The notes under the pieces: model-generated
What the model was told of the DNA's origin: nothing
Database searches by the model: none
Seen by the model: the letters and a program-made list of their open reading frames with translations, nothing else
Part shown: in pieces, positions 27,099 to 34,517 of the stretch
How positions within the stretch are numbered: the first letter of the stretch is position 1
Layout: every line of letters starts with the position of its first letter
Position numbers and translations under genes: made by a program
Assembly: GCA_963711095.1 (NCBI GenBank)
Contig: CAVQCX010000008.1
Span: 1 to 64,000 of the forward strand
From: CAVQCX01 sp963711095
GTDB taxonomy: Bacteria > Pseudomonadota > Gammaproteobacteria > Chromatiales > Chromatiaceae
Direction of reading: 5' to 3'
Length of the DNA: 64,000 bases

Positions 27099-27476
27099 CT
27101 TGCTCGTTCTCCTAACGTCCGAAGTTCTGAGAGTTGCGCCGACCGGATCGGGTCCGGATTGCGGCAGTGCCTCACGCTAACCTTGTGTAGAGCGCTTGCG
27201 CCCGTCTGTGCGGCGCGGTGCCGGCTAGCCAGCAGCACCTAAGCGCCCCACAGATTGTTGCTAATATAGCCAAGCGCGGCGGGCTGCCATACTCCACCAA
27301 AGGGGGGTAGGCTGAGCGGCCATCTACCCCCTAAGGGATATTCCCCTGCGCCCGACCTTTCGGCGCGATCAAGGCGGAACCTTGCTGTCCGCCAGGCCCC
27401 GCGTGGGCCGACGGCGCCGGGAGTCCCGGCCACCTCCGTCGGCGGTGAGCTCAACCCGCAATTTTACGTGGGAGTG
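27099..27476. promoter_or_regulatory. Divergent regulatory region between dsrA and tauD-like gene
   Basis: A gene-free region that must drive the dsr operon leftwards and the accessory cluster rightwards. It holds an inverted repeat, GGGGGTAG (27303-27310) and CTACCCCC (27324-27331), 13 bp apart, which could be an operator. A TATATT on the minus strand near 27263 could be a dsr -10 box, but I see no good -35. Confidence 0.4.
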
Positions 27477-28481
27477 ATGTCTCGGTCAATGGATTCTAAT
27501 ATTTCGATGCAATCAGACCGCGCCCCCCAGGCAACGCCCGCCATCCCTACTGAGTCGCCCTTCCACCCCGACAATCGGGTTGGCTACCGGCGTTGGCGTG
27601 CCGCCAAGCTCGCCGCAGCGCCGCGCAGCATCGCTGAGCTGGTGGTGCAGATACACGATCCCCTGGCGCTGTCCGCCGACGAGCGCGGGCGGCTGCGCGC
27701 ATGCTGTCGCCGCGCCAACATGGCGATCTTCGATACCCGGGCCCCGTGCGCCGACAAGACCAAGCTGGCAGCACTCGCGGCCCAGCTCGGGCTGCGGCGC
27801 CTGGATGCCAATCTGTGCGCCGATGAAGACGGGATCAGCGCGCTGAGCTGCCGCGCCGAGGGCCGCCATGCCGATTACATCCCCTACACCAACCGCCCCC
27901 TGAGCTGGCACACCGACGGCTATTACAACGCCCCGGATCGGCAGATCCGCGCCTGGATCCTGTACTGCGTCGAGCCCGCGGCCGAAGGCGGCGCCAATGC
28001 ACTGCTCGATCACGAGATGGCCTACCTGCTGATGCGCGACGCGAGCCCCGACTACGTGCGGGCCATGATGGCAGGGGATGCGATGAGCGTCCCGGCGAAC
28101 ATCGAGGCGGGCCGGAAGATCCGACCGGCCAGCTTGGGACCGGTGTTCTCCGTGGACTCCACGGGGGCGTTGCACATGCGCTATTCTGCACGCCAGCGTC
28201 ATATCCAGTGGAAGCCCGATACGCTGACCGAGGCGGCCCGGCGCTGGCTGGAGGGCTTGCTTTCCGACCCCGGGGCACCCATTTTTGAATATTGCCTGGG
28301 ACCCGGCCAGGGCGTGCTGAGCAACAACGTGCTGCACCGCCGGAATGGCTTCCGCGACCCGCCACCCGGGAGCGGCAGCGCCCGGCTCCTGCTGAGGGCT
28401 CGATACTACGACCGGATAGCCGGCAGCGCAGCCGATCCACCGGTTTCGGGCCGAGGGTACACCGAGACATGCTTTATCTGA
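27477..28481 (+). CDS. TauD/TfdA-family Fe(II)/2-oxoglutarate dioxygenase
   Basis: A 334-aa oxygenase (from the ATG at 27477; a GTG at 27468 is also possible). The iron ligands are visible as HxD in LSWHTDGYYN and the distal His in NNVLHRRNGFRD, followed by an Arg for 2-oxoglutarate. Family members hydroxylate taurine, sulfonates, alkyl sulfates or other small acids. It is divergent from dsrA and overlaps the next small gene by 13 bp. A role in releasing sulfite from an organosulfonate for the Dsr-linked pathway is plausible but inferred. Confidence 0.78.
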   Translation: MSRSMDSNISMQSDRAPQATPAIPTESPFHPDNRVGYRRWRAAKLAAAPRSIAELVVQIHDPLALSADERGRLRACCRRANMAIFDTRAPCADKTKLAALAAQLGLRRLDANLCADEDGISALSCRAEGRHADYIPYTNRPLSWHTDGYYNAPDRQIRAWILYCVEPAAEGGANALLDHEMAYLLMRDASPDYVRAMMAGDAMSVPANIEAGRKIRPASLGPVFSVDSTGALHMRYSARQRHIQWKPDTLTEAARRWLEGLLSDPGAPIFEYCLGPGQGVLSNNVLHRRNGFRDPPPGSGSARLLLRARYYDRIAGSAADPPVSGRGYTETCFI

Positions 28482-28657
28482 GCCACATCCTGATCGCCCA
28501 CAAGGACCTGCAGTCTTTCGACGACCTGCTCGCCGTCATCCGCGACTATGCCCGCAACGGCGAGCGCTTCTTCCGGATGGACGTCAAACCGCCCTATGCC
28601 GATACGCCCGAGAACTGGGAGGACAGGTTGGAGGCGGCGTTCAGCGGCCTGGTCTGA
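28469..28657 (+). CDS. Small uncharacterised protein, 62 aa
   Basis: MLYLSHILIAHKDLQSFDDL begins a 62-aa protein without cysteines, membrane helices or known domain; it is probably an alpha-helical fold (LAVIRDYARNGERFFRMD). Its start overlaps the TauD-like gene and the next gene begins 26 bp after its stop, so it belongs to the operon. The good coupling supports it being real although it is short. Confidence 0.6.
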   Translation: MLYLSHILIAHKDLQSFDDLLAVIRDYARNGERFFRMDVKPPYADTPENWEDRLEAAFSGLV

Positions 28658-28683
28658 GCAACCCGACGCCCCGGAGCCCCCAG

Positions 28684-29388
28684 ATGGCATTCTTCGACCC
28701 CAAGCTCTCCGATACCGCGCTCGAGTCCGTGAGCGCCCTGAGGCGCCAGGAGCAGGCTCAGCTCGAGTCGCGCCTTGCCTCCCTGCGCGAGCGTCTGAGC
28801 GAGCTGCGCGGCAGCGACCTCGAGCTGGCACGCCTGCAGCTGGAGATAGCCCGCGCCCTGGTGGGCCTGGAGCGTGGCGCCGAGGCCTGGCAGCCGGCCC
28901 GGCAAGCCTTCGACCAATTCGTCGCCCACGAGCAGTGGGAGGACACCGCCGACGCCTGTGACCTGCTGTTTCGCGCCGAGCAGCCCGACTCCCTGGCCGC
29001 CCTGGGCCAGGGGATCTGGCTCGGCGTCACCTTTCCCATCGACCCCGAGCTCAGCGTCCATCTGCTCAGCCACGTCGTGGACGAGACCCCCGACGACTCC
29101 GACGGGGCCGCAGTGGCGGCGACAGCAGCGCTGTACCTGGCCGACATGCGCAGCGAAGGTGCGCTGCACGAACGGCTGCATTTCTTCGCCAGCCAGCTGC
29201 TCGGCAGCGTCGCACGGCGCCACAGCCGGGTCGAGACCCAGGAGCAGTTCGACCACTGGATGGAGCGGCTCGAGCTGAGAGACCCCGAGAAGTTCTTCCC
29301 CCGCCTGCGCAACGTCGTCGACGTGCTGGTCCAGGACGACTGGTGGCTCGACCGCGACGCGATCCAGGCCAAGCTCCCGGTGAACTGA
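28684..29388 (+). CDS. Uncharacterised helical protein next to Cas6-like gene
   Basis: A 234-aa soluble protein of unknown function. Residues ~15-50 form a likely coiled coil (ALRRQEQAQLESRLASLRER and the LARLQLEIARAL heptads), followed by an alpha-rich domain with many acidic residues ending DVLVQDDWWLDRDAIQAKL. No signal peptide or catalytic motif. The Cas6-like gene starts 1 bp after its stop, so the two are surely co-translated and perhaps interact. It could be an RNP partner or adaptor of that protein. Confidence 0.65.
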   Translation: MAFFDPKLSDTALESVSALRRQEQAQLESRLASLRERLSELRGSDLELARLQLEIARALVGLERGAEAWQPARQAFDQFVAHEQWEDTADACDLLFRAEQPDSLAALGQGIWLGVTFPIDPELSVHLLSHVVDETPDDSDGAAVAATAALYLADMRSEGALHERLHFFASQLLGSVARRHSRVETQEQFDHWMERLELRDPEKFFPRLRNVVDVLVQDDWWLDRDAIQAKLPVN

Positions 29389-29389
29389 G

Positions 29390-30064
29390 ATGTTCTGGCA
29401 CGAAGACACGGCCAAACCAGAGACCCGAGTCCCGGACGACATCGTCGATCTGCGCTTCGCCCTGAAGGGCCGCCAGATCCCGGTGGACCACGCCTACGCC
29501 CTGTCCCGCGCCCTGCAGGCCGCCCTGCCCTGGCTCGCCGAGGAGCGGCGCGCAGCGGTCCACCTGATCCACGTCGCCGGCTCCCAGAACGGCTGGCAGC
29601 GCCCCGATGACCTGCTTCAGCTCTCCCGGCGCGCCAAGCTCACCCTGCGCCTGCCCCGGGAGCGCCTGGCCGATGCCGAGGCCCTGGTCGGGGTCACCCT
29701 GAACCTGGCCGGCCACGGGATCGAGGTCGGGGCGCCAAGCACCCACCCCCTGAGCAGCCAGGCCACGCTGTTTACCCGCCACCTGGTCTGCGAGCCCGAC
29801 GAAGCGGAGGAGGCCTTCCTCACCCGCGTCGTAGCAGAGCTGGCCGGCATGGGTATCCGGGTAAAAAAGGCCCTGTGCGGCAGGGCCACGGTGCTGACTC
29901 TGCCGGAGGGTCCGCTGCACACCCGCAGCCTGATGCTGGCCGACCTGTCCATCGAGGAGTCGATCAAGCTGCAGCAGCAGGGGCTCGGCCCCGGGCGCCG
30001 GATGGGCTGCGGAATCTTCATTCCCCACAAGGGGATAGAGGCGGTCAAGAAGGCCCAGGAGTAG
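29390..30064 (+). CDS. cas6: Cas6/Cmx6-family RAMP protein without a CRISPR array
   Basis: A 224-aa protein that matches the Cas6/Cmx6 family (type I-MYXAN Cas6) in layout: VDLRFALKGRQIPVDHAYAL, then LPWLAEERRAAVHLIHVAG, a second ferredoxin-like fold with AGHGIEVGAPSTHPL, and the C-terminal Gly-rich RAMP loop GLGPGRRMGCGIFIPHKGI. Cas6 cuts CRISPR precursor RNA. No repeat-spacer array or other cas gene is in this window. It lies between uncharacterised genes and a DsrC-like gene. I infer a possible non-CRISPR RNA-binding role; which residues would catalyse cleavage is not clear. Confidence 0.8.
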   Translation: MFWHEDTAKPETRVPDDIVDLRFALKGRQIPVDHAYALSRALQAALPWLAEERRAAVHLIHVAGSQNGWQRPDDLLQLSRRAKLTLRLPRERLADAEALVGVTLNLAGHGIEVGAPSTHPLSSQATLFTRHLVCEPDEAEEAFLTRVVAELAGMGIRVKKALCGRATVLTLPEGPLHTRSLMLADLSIEESIKLQQQGLGPGRRMGCGIFIPHKGIEAVKKAQE

Positions 30065-30211
30065 ACCTGGCCTGCTCGCACCACGGCCCTCGGCGCGCAC
30101 CTGCGCCCCCCGCCCGGGGGGCCATGCGACCGGGAGGTTTCCCCGCGGCCTCGAATTCAATAAAATTCCCCGGTTCTAAAGTTTGTATGGGCCAAGCTAG
30201 GAGGGGACGAC

Positions 30212-30550
30212 ATGGCAATAGAGGTAAGCGGCAAGACCATCGAAACCACCGACACCGGTTATCTGGTCGACGCGAGCGATTGGAGCGAAGAGGTCGCCGC
30301 CGCCCTCGCGCGGATTGAGGGCATAGAGATGACCGACAAGCACTGGGACATCGTCAGCTATCTGCGCGACGAGCATTTCAACAATGCCGGCAACGAGCCC
30401 AACGAGCGCACCATCCTCAAGGATATGGGCAAGAAGTGGAGCGCCAAGCTGACCAGCAAGGACATGTATCAGCTGTTTCCGCTGATGCCGAGCAAGCAGG
30501 GGCGCAAGATCGCGGGCCTGCCCCAGAGCACCCGCAAGGGCGGCTATTGA
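30212..30550 (+). CDS. Cysteine-free DsrC/TusE-like protein (RspA type)
   Basis: A 112-aa protein with the DsrC fold (AIEVSGKTIETTDTGYLVD, TDKHWDIVSYLRDEHFNN and the C-terminal KQGRKIAGLPQSTRKGGY). It has no cysteine anywhere, so both redox residues of DsrC are missing (compare Cys98 and Cys109 in the true DsrC). DsrC paralogues of this kind have been called RspA and proposed to be regulatory. It has its own strong SD (AGGAGGGG) 148 bp after the Cas6-like gene and a clear terminator 24 bp downstream. It cannot carry sulfur by the known chemistry. Confidence 0.85.
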   Translation: MAIEVSGKTIETTDTGYLVDASDWSEEVAAALARIEGIEMTDKHWDIVSYLRDEHFNNAGNEPNERTILKDMGKKWSAKLTSKDMYQLFPLMPSKQGRKIAGLPQSTRKGGY

Positions 30551-30573
30551 TCGATCCGGCGCCGGTCGGGGAC

Positions 30574-30603
30574 GAAAAAGGCAGCCGCGGGGCTGCCTTT
30601 TTC
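30574..30603 (+). terminator. Rho-independent terminator after the RspA-like gene
   Basis: GGCAGCC (30580-30586), loop GCGG, GGCTGCC (30591-30597) and a run of five T, with A residues before the stem so that it may also work on the other strand. It closes the tauD-to-rspA cluster. Confidence 0.9.
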
Positions 30604-30655
30604 CTTTTCCACCGCGGGCGGGCCGCCCGGCGAGCTACCGGCCACCCAGCCGGCG

Positions 30656-31162
30656 GTGCTCACCACGGACCTCGCGACCGCGATGATCGACCTGGGGCTG
30701 CTGCTGCTGATCCTGGTCGCCAACGCCGCGCCGGTGCTGGCGAAGGATCTGCTGGGGCCTCGCTGGTGCAGACCCGTGGACCTGGGTCGGAATCTGCCTG
30801 ACGGGCGACGCCTGCTCGGAGACTCCTGCACCTATCGCGGCTGGATCGCCGCAGTGCTGGCCACGACCCTGGCCACCGCACTGCTGGGCTTGTCCCCGGG
30901 GCTGGGGGCCGGGATGGCGACACTCGCGATGGCCGGGGACGCCGCCTCGTGCTTCGTCAAGCGCCGCCTGGGCCTGGCGCCGGGCACCATGGCGCTCGGC
31001 CTCGACCAGGTGCCTGAATCCCTGTTGCCGCTGCTCTGGGTGCGCGAGCGTTTTGGCCTGGGCTGGGGCGAGATCCTCGGGCTGGTCGCCGCCTTCTTCG
31101 TCGCCGAGCTGCTGCTGTCGCGCCTTGCCTATCGCTGGCGCCTTCGCGAGCACCCGTATTGA
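30656..31162 (+). CDS. CDP-archaeol synthase-like (CarS/DUF46) membrane protein
   Basis: A 168-aa protein with four hydrophobic helices (IDLGLLLLILVANAAPVLA; WIAAVLATTLATALLGL...). Between them is the family pattern DLGRNLPDGRRLLGDS and GDAASCFVKRRLGLAPG with an acidic active site. CarS uses CTP and a prenyl-glycerol phospholipid in archaea; bacterial homologues probably modify some other lipid alcohol. The GTG at 30656 may be replaced by an ATG at 30683. It follows the terminator of the preceding operon. Confidence 0.65.
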   Translation: MLTTDLATAMIDLGLLLLILVANAAPVLAKDLLGPRWCRPVDLGRNLPDGRRLLGDSCTYRGWIAAVLATTLATALLGLSPGLGAGMATLAMAGDAASCFVKRRLGLAPGTMALGLDQVPESLLPLLWVRERFGLGWGEILGLVAAFFVAELLLSRLAYRWRLREHPY

Positions 31163-31285
31163 AGCGCCGGGCCAACACCCCCCCGGAGGTAGGCCTCCGC
31201 GCCCTGTAGGAGGCCAGCCCCCTGGCCGATCGGAACCCGACCAACCCCGCCCCCGCAGGAGACCGCCCCGCGAGCGAGCCGGCCC

Positions 31286-32230
31286 TCAGTCCCCCCGCCC
31301 CGACCTCAGCTCGTGCAGGGTAATCTCCGGCGGGCAGTTGAAGCGTGCGTCGACCACGCAGGAGCCCGCGCCCACCGAGGTGTATCCCTGCAGGCCCTGG
31401 TAGCGCCAGGCGCCCTTGCCCAGACGTCGCGGACAGCGGGCATTGTAGGTCACGGCGATGCCGCCAGGCAGGCAGATCTGCCCGCCGTGGGTATGGCCAC
31501 ACAGCATCAGATCGAATCCGGCGTGGGCGGCGTGGCGATAGGTCTCCGGCGAGTGGCTGAGCAGGATAGCGGCCTCGTCCTCGGGAATGCCAGCGGCCGC
31601 CTTCTCCAGGTTGTCCATCTGGTAATAGTGGGGGTCGTCGATGCCCGCCACATGCAGCCGCTCGCCGGCACGCTCCACCAGGGTCGATTCGTTCAGCAGC
31701 ACGCGGATGCCAGCCGCTTCCAACCCCGGGACCATCTCCAGAAAGTCGTGGTTGCCGAGCACGGCGAGCACTTCGCCCTTCAGGTGCAGTCGCAGACGCG
31801 CCGCCTCGGCAACGGCTTGGTCGATGGCCCCGTAGGTGCGCGCGCGGAAATCTCCGGTGATGACGCAGAGATCGTAGTCCACCGCCCGCACGCGCTCGAA
31901 CAACGCCCGGCCAATCGCCGCGTCCATGTCCAGATGCAGATCGCTCAAGTGCAGCAGCACGAAGCCTTCGAAGGCCGGAGAGAGGTGCGGGATCACCACC
32001 CGGTTGCGGTTGGTGCGGATCGCCACCGCGTTGCGCCGCCCGCGCCCGTGCATGCCCACCGAGCGCATGGCCAGGCGCATCAGGGCGTGCACCGAGTACC
32101 AGTTCTCGATATGGAAGAAATTGCGCCCGCGCCCGAACACCTGCACCGCGTGGTCGCGCTGTATCCCCAGGCGCTGCCTGAGATGCAGGGGCCCAACGCG
32201 CCCGCGCAGGGCCTGGTACAGCTCCTCCAT
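31286..32230 (-). CDS. Membrane-associated metallophosphoesterase
   Basis: A 314-aa calcineurin-like phosphoesterase. All five metal-binding motifs are seen: HLSDLHLD, ITGDF, LGNHDF, LLSHSPE and CGHTHGGQ. The order and the surrounding sequence match the YaeI/YkuE-type, with no transmembrane segment apparent. Substrate is unknown (YkuE-type enzymes can act on phospholipids or nucleotides). The ATG at 32230 comes 28 bp after the hydroxylase gene's stop, giving a two-gene minus-strand operon. Confidence 0.8.
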   Translation of the reverse strand: MEELYQALRGRVGPLHLRQRLGIQRDHAVQVFGRGRNFFHIENWYSVHALMRLAMRSVGMHGRGRRNAVAIRTNRNRVVIPHLSPAFEGFVLLHLSDLHLDMDAAIGRALFERVRAVDYDLCVITGDFRARTYGAIDQAVAEAARLRLHLKGEVLAVLGNHDFLEMVPGLEAAGIRVLLNESTLVERAGERLHVAGIDDPHYYQMDNLEKAAAGIPEDEAAILLSHSPETYRHAAHAGFDLMLCGHTHGGQICLPGGIAVTYNARCPRRLGKGAWRYQGLQGYTSVGAGSCVVDARFNCPPEITLHELRSGRGD

Positions 32231-32258
32231 GTCGTCCGCCTCGGCCACGGGCTCCGCT

Positions 32259-32933
32259 TCAGAGCTCCGCCCACATCCGCAGGAGGTTCGCATAGCAGCG
32301 GTCCACGTACTTGGTGGTGTCCGCGTCCGGGGCGCTGGCGAGCAGGTGCTCGCGCGCCTGATCGAGCTCGAACAGCAGCTCGCGACGCGCGGCGTCGCGC
32401 ACATAGCTCTGCATCCAGGTCAGCGCCACCAGGCGCTCGCCGCGGCTCACGGGGTCTACGTGATGAACGCTGGCCGAGGGATAGACCACCGCACTGCCCG
32501 CCACCAGCTTCACCCGCCGATCGCCGAACGGCGTGCGCACCACCAGCTCGCCGCCGTCGTAGTCCGCGGGGTCGTTGAGAAAGATCGTCATGGACACATC
32601 GGTGCGAAAGCGCGGACCGGCGCTGCCCATGATGGGGTCGTCCACATGATCGCCGTAGGTCATCCCCGGCCGGTAGCGCGCCACGATGAAGTCCGCCATG
32701 CGATGCGGCAGCGCGAAGCTTCGAAACTGCGCGCGCTCGGCCACACTCGCCATGATGATGCGGTTGAGAAGCTGCTGGGCCGCGGCACCGGCTGACATCT
32801 CTTCGTTGTGCTTGACCCGGGCGGCGGCCCGGCCGGCGCTCGAGCGCCCGTCGGCGAATCCTGCCGCCGCGACCAGCTCGCGGATCCGGGCGATCTGGGC
32901 CGCATTCAGGACCTCGGCGATTTCCAGCAGCAT
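32259..32933 (-). CDS. PKHD-type Fe(II)/2-oxoglutarate hydroxylase
   Basis: A 224-aa PiuC/YbiX-like hydroxylase. Start MLLEIAEVLNAAQIARIREL at 32933. Iron ligands are HxD in YGDHVDDPIMG and the distal His in SASVHHVDPVSRGERLVAL with the 2-oxoglutarate Arg. Family members often go with iron uptake. It is the promoter-proximal gene of the pair with the metallophosphoesterase. It is a full-length family member. Confidence 0.8.
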   Translation of the reverse strand: MLLEIAEVLNAAQIARIRELVAAAGFADGRSSAGRAAARVKHNEEMSAGAAAQQLLNRIIMASVAERAQFRSFALPHRMADFIVARYRPGMTYGDHVDDPIMGSAGPRFRTDVSMTIFLNDPADYDGGELVVRTPFGDRRVKLVAGSAVVYPSASVHHVDPVSRGERLVALTWMQSYVRDAARRELLFELDQAREHLLASAPDADTTKYVDRCYANLLRMWAEL

Positions 32934-33295
32934 CGGGCTCTCCTCGGACGGACAGGCAAGGGTCGGGGCAGCCTCGCCGCGAGCGGTGTGCCGGGCCACA
33001 CATCCGAGCCCTGGAGGGGCGACCGCCGGCAGCACCGGGCCTGCGTTGCGGCCGGGGCATGGCGTCGAGCCTGAGGCCAGTGGCGCCCGAGCGCCTTGCG
33101 CACGGCGCTGTGGGTCTCGTCGTGGCATCCCGTCCCCCGGACGACCTGACATGGGGGCAGCCGCCCCGCTCGACGATCGACAACAGCAAGGCACCGCGGC
33201 GGCCTTTTCCCTCGGCCCCGCGGGGCCTTGCCCGGGCCTGAGGCCTGCCCGCCTTTGGTAGAATGCGCGGCACGCCCTGCGGTCGGAGACCCGCC
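32934..33295. other. Divergent intergenic region
   Basis: This gene-free stretch separates the hydroxylase gene (minus) from the next plus-strand gene. It must contain two promoters. I see no clear -35/-10 pair or riboswitch. Confidence 0.4.
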
Positions 33296-33889
33296 ATGAT
33301 ACTGAACGCCGTCGTCGACGATCAAATCCTCACCCTGAACGTGCCCGAGGCCTTCATCGCCCAGGCGGCGGAGTTTTTCGCACGCATGGATCGGGACATG
33401 GACCAGGGCTGGCAGATGAGTCGCGAGTGGGTGCCGCATCCGGACAGGCTGCAGCGCTGCCAGATCGCGGCCAACAAGCTGCTCACCGCGCTGGAGAACG
33501 AGGACGGGCGCATGGGGCGGCTGATGGCGGGCTACATCCTGAGCCGGGCCCCGGAGATCGACAGCGTGCAGATCGACACCTCCGGCGAGATCGATCAGAC
33601 GAGCTTCACCTTCCGGGACGCCGCGGTGCCTGCGCCGGCACCGGACCCGGCACCGGCGGGCGGCCTGAGCAAGCTGCAGGCCATGCAGCGGGCCGGGCGC
33701 GAGGTCACCCAGGTGTTCAAGGTCGGCAAGGGCTGGCGATTCTCCACCCATGACGCCGCGTCCGACAGCTGGCACGACTCGGCCGTGTTCTCCAGCCAGG
33801 CAGAGGCAGAGGCCGAGCGCAACCGCGCCTTCAAGCGATGTTACGACGTCCTCAGCGCCCGGGCCGACAGCGACGACGCGACAGCCTGA
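33296..33889 (+). CDS. Uncharacterised soluble protein
   Basis: A 197-aa protein. Residues 1-110 look helical with an IDSVQIDTSGEIDQTSFTF strand region; a Pro/Ala linker follows (PAPAPDPAPAGG), and the C-terminal ~70 residues form a possible small domain (TQVFKVGKGWRFSTHDAASD). No known motif, signal peptide or membrane helix. I took the ATG at 33296 because it fits the conserved-looking N-terminus; an upstream start at 33263 exists. It lies 7 bp before the next gene, so both are probably one transcript. Confidence 0.55.
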   Translation: MILNAVVDDQILTLNVPEAFIAQAAEFFARMDRDMDQGWQMSREWVPHPDRLQRCQIAANKLLTALENEDGRMGRLMAGYILSRAPEIDSVQIDTSGEIDQTSFTFRDAAVPAPAPDPAPAGGLSKLQAMQRAGREVTQVFKVGKGWRFSTHDAASDSWHDSAVFSSQAEAEAERNRAFKRCYDVLSARADSDDATA

Positions 33890-33896
33890 GACCTCG

Positions 33897-34256
33897 ATGG
33901 CCGGAATAGAGACCGTCACCGCCCCCTTGATGGTGCGCTTCGCCGACGGGAGCAAGCGGCTGATCGCTGCCGCCTTCCTCCACCCCCGCGGCCTGATCTT
34001 TCTGGACCTGTATTGGCACCTCAGCACGCCGCAACGGGCGGCCCATCTCATCGAAGGCGAGGTTCGCGGCGAGGGGCCCTGGCGGGTCGGCGATGCCTTG
34101 GTGCGGGTGCTCGGCTGCCAGGGCACGGACCCGGAGCTGCAGCAGGCGTTCGCCGAGTGGCAGCAATATCTGCAGACCCACACCGATCAATACCCTCCCC
34201 GGGCCCAGATCCGGGCAATTGCGCGACGCCTGGGAGCTTCAGTCCCGGGGGACTGA
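33897..34256 (+). CDS. Uncharacterised small protein
   Basis: A 119-aa soluble protein starting MAGIETVTAPLMVRFADGSK, with the feature LIFLDLYWHLSTPQRAAHLI in the middle and helical C-terminus (LQQAFAEWQQYLQTHTD). I recognise no family. It is coupled to the preceding gene by a 7-bp gap. It may be a conserved gene of sulfur bacteria but that is not shown here. Confidence 0.5.
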   Translation: MAGIETVTAPLMVRFADGSKRLIAAAFLHPRGLIFLDLYWHLSTPQRAAHLIEGEVRGEGPWRVGDALVRVLGCQGTDPELQQAFAEWQQYLQTHTDQYPPRAQIRAIARRLGASVPGD

Positions 34257-34517
34257 CGCGCAGGCCAAACGCCGGCGGCTGCCCTCGCTCGACGGACCGG
34301 CTCGGATCGGCACGGGCGAAGTCCCTGGGCTCGTCGCGACAATGCCTCGGCGCCCGGAGCCCCGTCCTTGAGCTAAGGTGACTGATGGCCGTGCCCGGCC
34401 GCGACCGACGGACCTAAGCCCTGCCGTGGATGATCTGACCGACATGCAGCATGGCAGCCGACCCGCGACCTGGCCCTCGCGCACCGGGGCGGAGGCCGGA
34501 AGCCTGCGAACCGGGCC

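Noticed and set aside
29390..30064. A complete CRISPR-Cas I-MYXAN locus
   Set aside because: No Cas3, Cas5, Cas7, Cas8 or array nearby; neighbours are sulfur-metabolism-type genes.
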